64,000 nucleotides of DNA from Stromatinia cepivora. Taxonomy: Eukaryota > Ascomycota > Leotiomycetes > Helotiales > Sclerotiniaceae. The stretch's first letter is position 1. Every line of letters begins with the position of its first letter. Made by a program: the position numbers and the translations under genes. Of this stretch, positions 1 to 11,354 are shown one piece after another. The notes below the pieces were generated by a model. It was not told where the DNA came from and searched no databases. It was given only the letters and a program-made list of their open reading frames with translations. The stretch spans positions 744,001 to 808,000 of the forward strand of contig RCTD01000006.1 in NCBI GenBank assembly GCA_014898415.1, written 5' to 3'.

Positions 1-183
1 AGTTACAGAGGATCAGATAATATTCTTAAATACCAATGTATACAAGAACATCTGCCTCGAACGTCACAATGAATGCATGCTGTTCAACATACTGAAGTTG
101 TTGTTTAGCATCAATCAAGAAACGTCTGTTCTACTGCATAATACATTGTGATTGTGCCAAACGTGCTGATAATTTGGCGAACG

Positions 184-1338
184 TCAAGCAAGCACGAAAC
201 GCTTCCAATTTTCTGCCAACCTAGTCACACCATCTTCAAGGCCCCAGCCTTTGATCTCGCAGATCTTCCGACACATGTCCTCCAACATATTATCCATTTT
301 TTCACCAGCAATGTGGAGGTCACTCTCAACAAGAACACGATCATCGGGCACCGCCCTAATGACTTCAATTGCTTTAGCACTAGCTGGTGAGGACATATTG
401 ATGGCTGCTGAGAACGAAAAGTATATTTCAGCTGGGACTGAAGGGTGAAAATATTGTTTAAGGGTATCAGGAGGTCCAGAATATGAATGGAGGCAAATAC
501 GCGGAGGAAATGGTTTCAATGTCTCATTTTTTGGATCTTCATCGTCATCCGTATCATTTAAGGGGGGCGGTACCCCATTGATCTTTTTCTTCTCTCGTTT
601 ACTGAGGACCTTTCGCTCATGGCCCTTCCAAGTCTCCTGCAACGTATCAAATAGAACGCCATGAGCTTGCACGCCATGAACAGAGACAGATCGCTGCATT
701 TCACCTGCAAGCTTCAACTGCGCCTTAAGAATCACCTTTTGATGGTCCATCTGGACTCGGTATGGCGTAAGACGTCGACCTTCTCTTCCACCAGGTGTGA
801 GGCCTGCATCTCGAGACTCTTCGACATCCTCAGACCAGTCTCTGGGCAAGCGAAATTGCTTGTCTAAGCCAACTTCCCCTACCAATGCTAACGGATACTT
901 CAAAAGATACTCTTTCGTTTGACGAAGAAATTGCGTAAGTGGTCGAGGAGGTGGTAATGATACCAGAAACTGTTTGTCGTCTGGTTTTGGCGTCAGGACC
1001 TTTCCATAATGATCGATCTTAAATTTTTCTGTATTAAGCAGAGATGAATCAAGAGAGTCTTCGGTGTCATCGAAAATTTGGTATGAGAACCAAGGATGCC
1101 ATCCAAAGCAAGGGATCATGCATTCCGTACTTGGGTGATTGTTGGGTTGCAGTTTTTTTAGGCTATAAATATCGGCCACTTGGGCAACAAGCTCTTGGTC
1201 TTGTGCTCTAGTAGCCATGACTGTAAGAACTCTTGATTTCATCGAAGGCATATATTGGATAGAATTTATGGTATCTGTTGGATGGCAATGGGCATCATAA
1301 ACACCAATATGCCAAGGAAATTCGATATTTCCGGCCAT
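184..1338 (-). CDS. TatD-family metal-dependent hydrolase (Scn1-like)
   Basis: Single-exon gene of 384 codons. The TatD fold is an amidohydrolase-like TIM barrel that binds divalent metals; fungal members resemble S. pombe Scn1, a Cut9-interacting protein, and bacterial TatD is a DNase. Visible motifs are DAHCHP near residue 15 (the metal-binding HxH), GEVGLD near 155 (metal-bridging Glu), CLHSYSG near 282 and VESDLH near 339 (catalytic Asp region). Two low-complexity inserts, one Arg/Gly-rich after GEVGLD and one Asp/Glu/Lys-rich around residue 260, are larger than in bacterial TatD and typical of fungal forms. The start at 1338 is the first ATG and lies just upstream of the HxH motif. The gene is divergent from the membrane-protein gene at 1663. 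Substrate is unknown; the family call is firm. Confidence 0.88.
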   Translation of the reverse strand: MAGNIEFPWHIGVYDAHCHPTDTINSIQYMPSMKSRVLTVMATRAQDQELVAQVADIYSLKKLQPNNHPSTECMIPCFGWHPWFSYQIFDDTEDSLDSSLLNTEKFKIDHYGKVLTPKPDDKQFLVSLPPPRPLTQFLRQTKEYLLKYPLALVGEVGLDKQFRLPRDWSEDVEESRDAGLTPGGREGRRLTPYRVQMDHQKVILKAQLKLAGEMQRSVSVHGVQAHGVLFDTLQETWKGHERKVLSKREKKKINGVPPPLNDTDDDEDPKNETLKPFPPRICLHSYSGPPDTLKQYFHPSVPAEIYFSFSAAINMSSPASAKAIEVIRAVPDDRVLVESDLHIAGEKMDNMLEDMCRKICEIKGWGLEDGVTRLAENWKRFVLA

Positions 1339-1662
1339 TGCAGCTGAACTCGGTAGAGCAGATATGTCGGAGCGGACAGGACGAGACAGTCTCCAGCTTC
1401 CCTCATGAATTTATGCCTTATAGAGAGATTCCTGTATAGCTTGACAAGTGAGGTCAAAACAAACAGTAGATCAATGATCTGCAATCCGAGACAAGTCACA
1501 AGGTGGACCGAGCTCTGGCGGCCGCATTACCCACATGGAATCCGCAAGCAATCACTCCACACATTAATTTATTTCACATGTAAATCATGTCAATAACAAA
1601 GCCCCATCATTAAACTTCATTCACACTGATGTGTTTTGACATTTAATTATTTAGTCAAGATC
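1339..1662. promoter_or_regulatory. Divergent intergenic region
   Basis: 324 bp between the starts of the TatD-like gene (-) and the membrane-protein gene (+). It must contain both promoters. No TATA box or repeated operator could be singled out by eye. Confidence 0.45.
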
Positions 1663-2391
1663 ATGAAGCTATTCAGCGCTTTTTACGCCACAATCTTACC
1701 TTTTCTTTTCTTCTTTACAGTTCCTATCGCAATATTCGCATCCATCACTACAACTTTTGCTTTTTGCATCCTATGCTTTCGAGTCGTTATAGTGTACATC
1801 GAACTCGCCCTCGCCGTCATTCCATACTATCTTTGTGGTCCTAAAGATGATATCAAAGTCTCACAGTCCAAAAGGGCAATTTACAACCTTCCAACTTCAA
1901 CCTTTCGACGTAAGAAACGAAGAAGCAGCGCTAGCAGCAGTCAATCAGCCACTGGTTCAATTACACCAGTGCCAGCTCGCATCTTAAAGGGCTCGGAATC
2001 GATGCTTGGGTTGGGTCAAAGTGTCGGAATTACTAGAGATTATGAGGGTGTAGGTGGATGGCGTCTCGACGACAGCGGTTCTGATGATGACGCGCTGTGG
2101 ACAAACATGAACTCTAGACTAGAATTACCTGCGAATCATGGAAGGAGACATCATCAGAGATCTTTGACATCCAGTAGTTTGCCTTCAGAAGAGCTGAAAA
2201 GTCGTAGCCCGGAGGCGACAATGAATACGTCAAAGGCTAGAACACCTACTTCAATAGGATTGGGTTTGGGAGGAGATAGTTATTTTCCAACAATGACTCC
2301 AAGTCCGAAAACTAAGAAGAAGCCGTCTTTCGGGTCTGCGTCCGGATCACCTACCAGTTCTAAGGCTAGTTCTGTTGTGAATATGAAGTAG
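1663..2391 (+). CDS. Small fungal membrane protein with Ser-rich tail
   Basis: 242 codons, no intron. The first 60 residues hold two hydrophobic stretches (about residues 3-28 and 29-55), which read as two closely spaced membrane segments or a signal anchor plus a membrane segment. They end at a PYYLCG motif. The remaining 180 residues are polar, basic and Ser/Thr/Pro-rich, with many SP/TP sites, and are probably cytosolic and phosphorylated. The start at 1663 is the first ATG in frame; the open frame upstream of it has no ATG. I do not recognise a named family. It resembles ascomycete hypothetical proteins and no function should be assigned. Confidence 0.7.
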   Translation: MKLFSAFYATILPFLFFFTVPIAIFASITTTFAFCILCFRVVIVYIELALAVIPYYLCGPKDDIKVSQSKRAIYNLPTSTFRRKKRRSSASSSQSATGSITPVPARILKGSESMLGLGQSVGITRDYEGVGGWRLDDSGSDDDALWTNMNSRLELPANHGRRHHQRSLTSSSLPSEELKSRSPEATMNTSKARTPTSIGLGLGGDSYFPTMTPSPKTKKKPSFGSASGSPTSSKASSVVNMK

Positions 2392-2896
2392 ATATGAGGT
2401 ATTGTTGGGTTGGCTTATTACGATTTATGACGGAAAAACGGTACACAGCATGTATCTCTGGCGTTCTTAATATGGAGCTTTAGGCTATCCTGTGGTGCGA
2501 ACTGCAGCCCAAAATTGTGGGATTCTCGGACTTGTTGGCATCTGAATGTATTCGAAGCATTATGCTTTTATTTACGTCAATACTGGCAGCTTTTGAATGT
2601 TGCAAACATTTGGATCTGAACTACAGCCTGAGCTATTGGAAAAACCTGTGAGGTACCTCTATGATTTTGGATTATGGAACAGGAAGGTGTTCGGCTTTTG
2701 GGCCATATATACGTGATGATGTTTATACATTGGAACTATGGCTCATAAATTTCATACAGCACTTTCTGGCTGCTAACTGTGGTATCAACCAAACCTTATC
2801 TGCAAGTTAATGCATCAACCAAGAACCCTAGCACCAGAACTCCAGCCCAACTCCAAAATTCTTTCCGAATCGTCCATCAAGCCCTTCAACTCATCT
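2392..2896. other. Convergent 3' intergenic region
   Basis: Roughly 500 bp between the stop of the membrane-protein gene and the stop of the Spc24 gene, which converge here. It should hold both 3' UTRs. Only short frames without family features are present. Confidence 0.5.
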
Positions 2897-3548
2897 CTAC
2901 AAAGTCTGCCAAAAGTAATTCGCGTAGAAAAACTTCGAGAACTTGTTGTCCATGTTCACCACATGTACATCTCCCTTCTTTCCATTTCGAATAACAGCCT
3001 TAGAGTATTCTCCACTCTCTCCATCCCTCTCAATATCGATCCCCAACCCTCTGTAGACTTTTAGTTTGAGACTAATTTCGTCGTCCACCTGGCCTCTCTT
3101 AACATTATCCCCTCCTTCCATCCCCTGCTGTTCTAATTCTTGCAATCGAGCCTGAAGATCTGCAAGTTGTGAAGAGAGACGTTCGGATTCTATCTCCAAG
3201 TCACTCGCTGCTTTCGCAATGCGGAACTTTTGTGTATCGAGAGTTGCTATTTCGGAGGCGTGTGCTGTGGGAGAGTGGGCGGAAACGGTTTCAAGATGAT
3301 TATTATTTAGAGTGTTTAGATTCCTCGATAGCTCTGGGTGTTATTAGTATGCAAATTTGATTCTTGAATGCCAGAATTAGTCGCTCACTTTTCAATGCGC
3401 TCTCCGCTTCCCTTATTCGGAGGTCTCGAGCTTGTTGTAATGTTGACAGCGATTCATTGATGCGAGCAACAGCGGATTTGTCGGGGACAATGTTAAAATT
3501 GCCAATTGTATGACGGATAAGAGTCGCGGGATCTTCGTCGAGAAGCAT
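2897..3548 (-). CDS. SPC24: Kinetochore protein Spc24 (Ndc80 complex)
   Basis: Two exons, 3548-3389 and 3333-2897, joined across a 55-bp intron with GTGAGC donor, ACTAAT branch-like site and CCCAG acceptor. The spliced frame is open for 198 codons. Spc24 pairs with Spc25 at the inner end of the Ndc80 complex and binds Mis12/CENP-T at the kinetochore. The protein has a helical N-terminus, a Gln/Glu/Leu-rich coiled coil (about residues 80-120, with [16 protein letters not shown]) and a C-terminal globular part. The segment [14 protein letters not shown] and the ending [14 protein letters not shown] are characteristic of the Spc24 globular domain. Length matches fungal Spc24 (about 200 aa). A slightly longer frame upstream of 3548 exists, but this ATG starts the conserved part. 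The gene is divergent from FIS1, 311 bp away. Confidence 0.87.
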
Positions 3549-3859
3549 TTTGTATATAATTTGAGTGTCAAATGTGGATTTTATTTGATGTAGGTTTGTG
3601 AATGTGATATAGTGAAGCAAAAAGTTGGGGTTGTTAAGCTTCCAAGTAAACAAACTTTAATGAGCCCACTTCTTGGAACGGCAACCAAAAAAAGGCAACA
3701 ACTTAAAAGTCCCACGCGGCTGCGCCACACATGACGCCACAGCTACCCAAGATCAAGCAAACCCAAAGCAACCTTCAATCACTTTAGTTAAACAGCTTCA
3801 TATCGCAACTTCCATATTGTTTTCTCAAGAATACTAAATTTGAGGAAATATAATTGAAA
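3549..3859. promoter_or_regulatory. Shared promoter region of SPC24 and FIS1
   Basis: 311 bp between two divergent start codons. It must drive both genes. No specific binding site can be assigned by eye. Confidence 0.45.
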
Positions 3860-4560
3860 ATGAGTGGCGGACTTCCATGTAAGTAAAAATATGGCTACCG
3901 AAATATTGGATACCAGACTCCATACCCTTTTTACAATATTCCTTTACACCTTTTCGCCTCGAATCAGTTATGCTAATGAATCTGGCTATACTAGATGCCG
4001 CGGATGCCGAAAGGTTAGTTTTGTTTGAGGGGACAACTGGGGAGGTCTTTAAACGCCGAGACTAATAAGATATCAGCCCTTTAAAACCTGCAGAACTACA
4101 GGTTTTGAGAGCACAATATGAGAAAGAGGGCGAGCATGTTGGTGTACAGACACAGTTCAACTACGCATGGGTTTGTCTATTCTAGACTCTCACAGTTTCT
4201 ATGATCAATCGCTGACAGGATCAGGGTTTGATCAAATCAAATTCTCGACACGAACAGCAAGAGGGAGTTCGACTCCTCTCAGACATATTCCGCATATCTC
4301 CAGAACGAAGGAGAGAATGTCTCTACTACCTCGCCCTCGGCAATTACAAACTAGGAAACTACTCGGAAGCACGACGATACAATGATTTGTTAATAGAAAA
4401 GGAACCGGAGAATCTACAGGCGAGCAGTCTCAAGGGTTTGATCGATGATAAGGTTGCGAAGGAAGGTTTAATAGGTGTTGCTATTCTCAGTGGAGTTGCT
4501 ATCGCTGCTGGAGTTGTTGGCTCGATGCTATTCAGAGGCGTGGGTAGAAATAATAGATAA
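3860..4560 (+). CDS. FIS1: Mitochondrial fission 1 protein
   Basis: Four exons: 3860-3878, 3995-4013, 4077-4170 and 4225-4560. Donors are GTAAGT, GTTAGT and GTTTGT; all acceptors end in AG; the spliced frame gives 155 codons. Fis1 is a tail-anchored outer-membrane protein of mitochondria and peroxisomes that recruits the dynamin Dnm1 through adaptors. The body is a TPR-like helical bundle: [13 protein letters not shown] is the first TPR helix, then [25 protein letters not shown] and [15 protein letters not shown]. The C-terminus has a Gly/Ala/Val/Ile membrane anchor (about residues 124-147) followed by a short basic tail RGVGRNNR, the expected targeting signal. Two 19-nt exons encode the extreme N-terminus. 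These micro-exons are easily missed by gene callers. Confidence 0.93.
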
Positions 4561-5611
4561 TCGGTGGATTCGGATTCGGAGAAGGTCGGATAAGGAGAAT
4601 GAATGTGTTTATGTATGAATTTGGGGGACTTTGTTTGATATACCATTGGAAGCGAAAGTGCAATCCTACAACATGAGAATAACTTCACTATTCGTTTTGT
4701 TCAATATTGGACTTGAAATGAGTGAATGGATATGTTCCATTTTGTGTTTGTGATTCATCACTCCTTTCTGTGCCTCATTCCGAGCCTCGGAAGTTATTAG
4801 AATCAACAAGAATTTTATCGAACGTGGCAATGTAATACCCTCATCCTGCAAGCAAATTCAAATCGACTTCATTGTACGACCTTTCGAACCACATCCAATC
4901 TTTTACATTCATCTGAGGTTACACTTGTAAATACATTTGGGATACAGATCCTTATCACACTTTTCAGATCTGGAAAAATCTATGGATAACTCTGTAGTCT
5001 GATGTGAAAGGGACCCAGCATAGCATAGCCTTGCCACCACTCATTAACCCCATGTCATATATGACAGAGCCGACCACTTTTGCGTCACCGACCCTGGACC
5101 TGTTAGATTTCAATGAATGATTCAACTTCCTTTCTTAACAACGATTACTACTTTAACAATCTTCAAGAAAATTCAAAAGGGTGACTTCTTCACCTTTTAC
5201 TTACATCTATCATTGTATGGTTAGTTATTAAAACAAAGTTTGATAATCATAATATGAAGTTTACTTTCTTTCCTGCCCATACAAATAAATTTCCGATTAT
5301 CAATCTAACGAGGCAGCTTCCCGAACTGCAGTGCAAGCTTACGCCACAATAACTGTGGGTTGATTGTGCCTTGCGCTGTACACGCATTATCTCAGAGCAA
5401 TCACACACAACCACACCGATTAAGATCTCTTCAAACCCTGCCAGTAGGGATAAAGGTCAACACACCTCCCCACTCTCATTATAGGATAGTCAAAAGTCGA
5501 AGCAAGCACGTTTGATTAACCACTCTGGCTTTCCGGGCGCTGCGCACCACGGGCCTGGCATTCTCTCTCGGTCTGACTGCCCTTGGGGCATACCAAACGA
5601 TCAGAGACGCC
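4561..5611. other. Intergenic region, FIS1 to RING gene
   Basis: About 1.05 kb with the FIS1 3' UTR and the promoter of the RING-finger gene. Only short frames with no recognisable family features are present. Confidence 0.5.
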
Positions 5612-7635
5612 ATGGCAGATCCCAGAAATACAAGTGGTGGGGTTGGTATTGATGGTGGCGGAAGACATTTGGATGCTACGGGCCCTAGGGAAGTGGTTTA
5701 TTGTCATCAATGCGAGAATGAGTGGTATCAGGATGAACATGGCTTAGTGTGTCCGGCGTGTGAGGGAGAGATTATTGAAATAGTAAGTTTGTCCAAAGTT
5801 GCGGCTCTTTTCACTCTTCAGTCGATCTTGTTTCTGATAGTCTCATGTAGGTGGATCCAAATAGTGACCCTCGTCGTGGAATGGACGATTCTCGAAATAC
5901 TTCGCCATTGCGTGATCTTGATAACCACAACCCTTGGGCCGATGACTCAGATCCGGAAGAAGCAGATATTGAGGAACATATTACACATGGCCCAAATGGC
6001 TCTATATTGATTTCACAAACAATAAGAACTACGAGGCCCGGACCATTTGGAGGAACCATCAATACAGGTGGGATGCGTCGAAGGCGGAGCCCAGGTGGCG
6101 CTACAGGAGATGATGATACAATGCGAGATTTCCAGAGTATGCTGGGGAATCTGTTAGGTCCTAATCTGAGAGCAAGTCGTACCGGTCGATCTGGTAATGA
6201 TGACTTATTTCCACGTGCTGAAGAATTTCATACGGGTGGTGGTGGAGCTGGCTTTGGAATAGGTAGCGGTCGAGGACCTCATATTGTCGGCGGTCGTTAC
6301 ACTTTCGAAGGGAGATTTGAAAATGGTCGATTACGGCCAAGAGATGCAAACAGTCCCCAGGCTCAGGGAGCACCCGTGGAAGATTTGGCCACGTATGTAC
6401 CCCTTGTTTATCCTTTTTGTTAATTTTCATGAGCTGGTGCGCCTACGCAGGGCTCGACCTCTTCCTGTTCCCAACTACATGGACGAGTTCCAGGTTATAC
6501 AAAATCCGGAACTCGGACCTTTCCCTAATCTTCGTCCCCATCTTCGTGCTCGCCCCGCTCAGTACCAATTTCCTTCCTGTGTTTGCTTAGACAATTTGCT
6601 AACCAGACTATCAGACTTATCTCTCATTTGTTTGCTCAAATAGGTGCGGGGCCCGCACCTGGGACGCCTGGTGAAGATGGCGAGGCTCGTCGCCCCGGTA
6701 TGCCTTTTCCGGGTGTTATAGGCTTACCAGGACTTCTTCAAACACTTTTCAGTCACCAAAATGCAGTACATGGCGATGCTGTCTATTCGCAAGAGGCATT
6801 CGATCAGATCATGTCTCAATTGATGGAACAGCATCAACAATCCAACGCGCCCGGTCCTGCCTCTCCGGACGCCATCTCGGCACTTCCAAAGAAAGCCCTC
6901 GACGAAAAGATGCTTGGTCCGGAAGGCAAGGGTGAATGCAGCGTTTGCATGGATGATGTATTTCTTACTACTGAAGTTGTCGTACTCCCTTGCACTCACT
7001 GGTTTCATGAAGCTTGCGCCAGTGCCTGGCTCAGCGAGCACAACACCTGTCCTATCTGTCGCAAAGGCATCGGAGCCGAAGAGGTACCCTCGTCTCGTCA
7101 TGCCCATACCAGTAGATCAAGCAATTCAACAACTCCACAATCTGCCAATTCTCCAACTAATCGTCGTGCTCGTCTTTCTCGTCTGAATTCAGAACAAAAT
7201 GAACGAATGGCCCGAAACGAAGCTCGTTTGGATTCTATCCGAAATGGTCGCTTCACAGGCCCCTCTTCAGCGTCTGCTTCATCAGAAAGAAGAGAAGCGG
7301 AAAGACAAGCAGAGAGAGTAGCAGAACAAGCAATTGAAGATAGTCTATTTTCTAATCCTTCATCTCGAGGCGAACACATGCCGGGTTTTTTTCCAGGTAG
7401 TACTGCATCGACGCCTACGCCGACATTGCACAGAAGAGATTCGGGTTTGAGTACGGGTACGAATGAGCAACGAAGAGGAATTGGAAGTTCCAGGCCGAGT
7501 TTGTCTAGAGATAGACCAAGGAGTGAGAGGAGTGAAAGTGATAGCTCAGTTAGGGGAGAGGGAAATGGAAATGGAAATGGAAATGGGGGGTTGACTGGAT
7601 GGTTTAGGGATCGTTGGAATAGGAGGCAGGAATAA
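5612..7635 (+). CDS. RING-H2 E3 ubiquitin ligase, RNF126/RNF115-like
   Basis: Probable four-exon gene: 5612-5782, 5851-6392, 6451-6578 (tentative) and 6644-7635; this model keeps a frame of 610 codons. Intron 1 (GTAAGT...TGTAG) is secure. The boundaries of exon 3 are the best open solution but not the only one. The N-terminus is a zinc ribbon (C31, C34, C47, C50: CHQC...CPAC) like the ubiquitin-binding ribbon of RNF126/RNF115. The RING-H2 domain near residues 379-419 has all eight ligands (CSVC...CTHWFH..C...CPIC). A Gly/Arg-rich, acidic linker separates them. The tail is Ser/Arg-rich with a GN repeat encoded by GGAAAT units. The architecture predicts a cytosolic or nuclear E3 acting in protein quality control; substrates are unknown. 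Confidence 0.85.
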
Positions 7636-8024
7636 TTTGGGGTGATATGTTAAAGGATTTGAACTTTTCTGGAAGCGGTTTATGATTCATGGTGTGATGG
7701 AGGAATATAAGGAATATGGAAGTGTTTTCACAATCACACGATAGAATCTTCCTATTTTTCTTCTTCCTCCACCACTTACTTTACTTCGTTACGATATGAT
7801 ACACACAGCACTCGAGAGAAACTAAGCGAGCATGGGATTTGAATTTTTATATGATATGTGATTTTTCTTGTATGATTATTTTTTTTGAGCTAAGTTGGCC
7901 TGAGCGATGATGCTTGGCTTTTTTTTATCTATTTTCTTTTACTTTGAGGAGAAAACTCTTTTCTCTGAAACGCACTTTTGCCAAGACTGGTGGGTGACTG
8001 CATGGCGTGATGGAGATGGTGGAA
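7636..8024. other. 3' region of RING gene
   Basis: About 390 bp of AT-rich downstream sequence with T tracts. It probably holds the 3' UTR. No gene seen. Confidence 0.4.
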
Positions 8025-8110
8025 GGATGGATGGATGGATGGATGGATGGATGGATGGATGGATGGATGGATGGATGGATGGATGGATGGATGGATGGAT
8101 GGATGGATGG
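8025..8110 (+). repeat. (GGAT)n microsatellite
   Basis: About 21 uninterrupted tandem copies of the tetranucleotide GGAT/GATG. One reading frame stays open and would give a Met-Asp-Gly-Trp repeat, but there is no sign that it is translated. Confidence 0.95.
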
Positions 8111-8929
8111 GAGGGTGGGCAGTAGGATGGAAGGAAGTAGAACGTTATTAGTAGCTAGTATCTAGCTAGTGGAATAGTATAATAGAATATAACGCAATAT
8201 AAAGAGGAGAAGAGAACAGAACAGGACAGGACAGCAAAGGAATTGAAGGAAGAGAAGGAAACGAAAAGGAAACAAGGAAACAAGGAAAGGAAGGGAAAGG
8301 AAGGATAAAATAAAATAGAATAGGATAGGATAGGATAGGATAGGATAATTAGGAATTATATAATGTTTATTTATTTATTAGATATTTATTTATTAGATAT
8401 CTATCTATTAGGTATATAAAAGAATAATGAAATGAGTGAGATGAGATGAGATAAATAAGCTTCAAATGGATGAGTAAGCGGATGAACTGAGAAATAGATT
8501 GAGATGATATTTGATATCTGATGAGTGAGTTGAAACTAAATACTCGAGTAAATGAATGAATAAATGAGGGTATATAAATAAATAGATGAATGAATAAGTG
8601 AATTAGATAAAAATAAATAAATAAATGAATAATTAAATAGCTATAGATGAAAAATAAAAAAATAGAAAAATAAAGAGAAGTTCAAGAAAGGAAAGATTTT
8701 TTATACATGCATATATGTATGTGCGTATTCATTTGTACTGTAGATATTTCAATTCTCGCTTTATTCATATCCACATCCTATCCCTATCATATCCTATCCT
8801 ATTATATTCATATCCATCCTTACATAATTACCCAATTATAGAATTTTATTTTTTGCAGTCACTCTCCCCCTTCCTCAAAAAATGTATCTTCAGCCCATCT
8901 TTGTGATTTACTTTGCAACCAGAAATACC
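8111..8929. repeat. Simple-sequence and low-complexity tract
   Basis: A purine-rich stretch with short runs of GGACA, GGAAA, AAGGA and especially ATAGG (about 8320-8346), followed by TTTA/GATA and AAATAAATG-type runs to about 8680. The rest up to the transcription-factor stop at 8930 is AT-rich and unremarkable. No gene seen. Confidence 0.75.
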
Positions 8930-11354
8930 TCATACATAATCACTTAAAACCTGGACCCTCGTCCTCGCTACCTGTGATCCATTTTCTCCTTCGCCTACTT
9001 TGGTCATTATTTCAATCATGCGTACTGTATTCCACGAAGATTATTAGTACAATTCATGCAAGAAGAAAATACCGTAGCCAAGAAGTAAAACGAAGAGAAA
9101 GAAATGAGAAAAGAAAACATACCAATATCCCCCTTAGCCCTAACAAACAATGGATCTTTCGCTAATTTCTCCGCTCCATCTTCATCTTTTCCAACATCTT
9201 GCAACATATTTCCAATCATCATACATTCCAAAAATGCTCGATGATTAAAGACCCACCAAACTTTACTTTCACTCTCAAAAAGTTCGTAGAGGAGAAAGAA
9301 AGCTTTGATAGCTTCATGGGCAGCATCTAAAGTTCCTCGAACATGTGGTTGGACTTCGGGACTTTCACTTGCGTGAAGTAACATTACATTATGGAAGTAA
9401 TTACTGGTTAGGAAGAGAGTTTGTCGTACAAGTCGTTTGTTAGTCTGTGCTTGCAAGGCAATAGAATCGTGGTCCCAGGAGCGAAAGACATCGGGGAAAG
9501 AACGATAGACGGCGCGGAATTCGGAGAGGAGTTTGTGTTTTTGGCGAGCGCCAGCACAGATGGGGAGGTCCAGGGAGCGAGGAGAACAAATACTTTCTTG
9601 GACGAGATTGGCGAGAGCCCAGCATCCACGGATATAAGCCATATCGTTGGGGTCGCTGTTAGCGATGGAGCTAGAATCATCGATGAGGTCATCTACGTTG
9701 ACGTCTGTGTGTGTTGCACTTGGTGGGAGAGAAAGGAGAACAGTGAGAAAGGTATCTTGAAGAAGAACTGCTTGCCAAAGTTTTCGACGTTGTTGCTTAT
9801 CAAAGATAGAGGCGTTTGGGGTGACGATATTGGGATCGCGATGAAGACCCATAGCGTAAGATTGTCGAATTAATATACCAGCAAAGGCCCAGCCATCAGA
9901 AGCATGATTGTCATTGATGAGGAAATATGTAATGAGAACCATAGCTTGAATCGAACGCATTGAAGCTTTGTTGAGATAAGAACCCAGGCGAAGTGACTGG
10001 TGAGCGGCAGAGACATAAAACTCGGCAGTTTGCTGTCGTTCTTTTGGTGGAGAATTGTTGACGAATTGGGTTCCTAAAGCCATCATGGAGAATATCATGG
10101 CAACTAAAGCAGCATCCGTTCTATCTCTTTCCGTCCCTGGCAATGACCAGAAATGCTCATAATCTGCATAAAAGGTTTGTCTATGAAGCATAGGATAAAC
10201 GGGATCGACACATTCAAAATATCTTTCCATCAAGATATCTGCTTGGTCCTTGGCTGGTAACACTGAAATCACTTCTGGGAGTCCACCTTGACATGTCCAA
10301 TAATTTGCAAAGGGATGCTCAGAGCCAATGCCGAAGACATTCGAGGCTTTAGGGTGTGAATAGGGTACGTTAGAAAGCAAACCAGTTGAGGATGAAACAG
10401 AGCCTCTAGATGCACTCCTTTCGTTAGGATCTGGTGCTTGTCTTGGTCTTTCGACAATATTGCTTGCCCCAGAGCTTAACTTTTTTGGTGGTTTGGTCAT
10501 ACGTCGAGCATTTGCAGTAGATCTATTTGTTTCCCTAAAGATGATGTCAGTTGCCATACAGAAATTTTGATTTTAATACTAACTCGAGGATGTTTGCTGT
10601 TGGGTGATATTCACAATCCGATTGTCGTTTTATACCTATACCCCATGTCAACATAAACATCTAATCAAAACGTTGCATATACTTACATGCAAGGCAATGC
10701 GGTCGACCTCGGTCGCACTGAATATAAATTAGTATTGATTCGTAAAGAATTTTGGATGAATAGAACGATTCATAGGTGGTTGTATAAATTTATAGAAGAA
10801 GAAAAAAAAATAGCATGGGCACCTTAAAGAAGAAGTGAGAGGGGTGCTTATTATGTAGAAGAATAAGGTTACATCAGTACCAGTACAACCGGAAAAATTT
10901 CATTCTCGCCCTTATTCTCCGATGTACTTCAAAAATACATGATCAATTGAAAGTGCTTATAGCTGAGAAGAGGAATCATGATATGTCCCAACTTTGATCA
11001 AGATAAACCACGAGATACAGTTGTAATGAAGAATAAAAGCAACTTTGCTGGAAACCTTACTATGAAGGCAATTGAAATGTATGAGTTGAGAAGGATATCA
11101 CAGAAACTAACCTTTGTTTTGCGTTCTACACACTCGACACATGATAATGTAGGTTTATTACGCTTTTGCCTCTTCTTTGGAGGTTCGGACAATCCCTCTT
11201 CTGTCTTGATTGAAGTTGTTACTGGACTTGTTACTGGAGATGCATTGAAAGTTGAATTCGAGACTGTCGGGGAAATGGCTGAAGGATATGAGATGGTCGC
11301 ATTATATACAAGTGCAGGGGACAGAGGTCCAATTGGTATAGTTCTTTGATCCAT
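8930..11354 (-). CDS. Zn2Cys6 fungal-specific transcription factor
   Basis: Five exons: 11354-11112, 10717-10687, 10635-10584, 10534-9123 and 9024-8930, giving 610 codons. The DNA-binding cluster is split over three exons: C72 and C75 in exon 1, C82, C89 and the first base of the C92 codon in exon 2, and C99 in exon 3 (spacing C-x2-C-x6-C-x6-C-x2-C-x6-C). A basic nuclear-localisation-like run PPKKRQKR precedes it. The fungal-specific regulatory domain starts near residue 205 with VDPVYPMLHRQTFY and includes DDLIDD and the Arg/Gln-rich binding middle. The last short exon encodes the common C-terminal ending ARTRVQVLSDYV, which supports the fifth exon. Intron 1 is unusually long (394 bp); the others are about 50-98 bp. 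Target genes are unknown. Confidence 0.86.

Noticed and set aside
7907..8125. ORF with Met-Asp-Gly-Trp repeats
   Set aside because: A direct translation of the GGAT microsatellite; no gene context.
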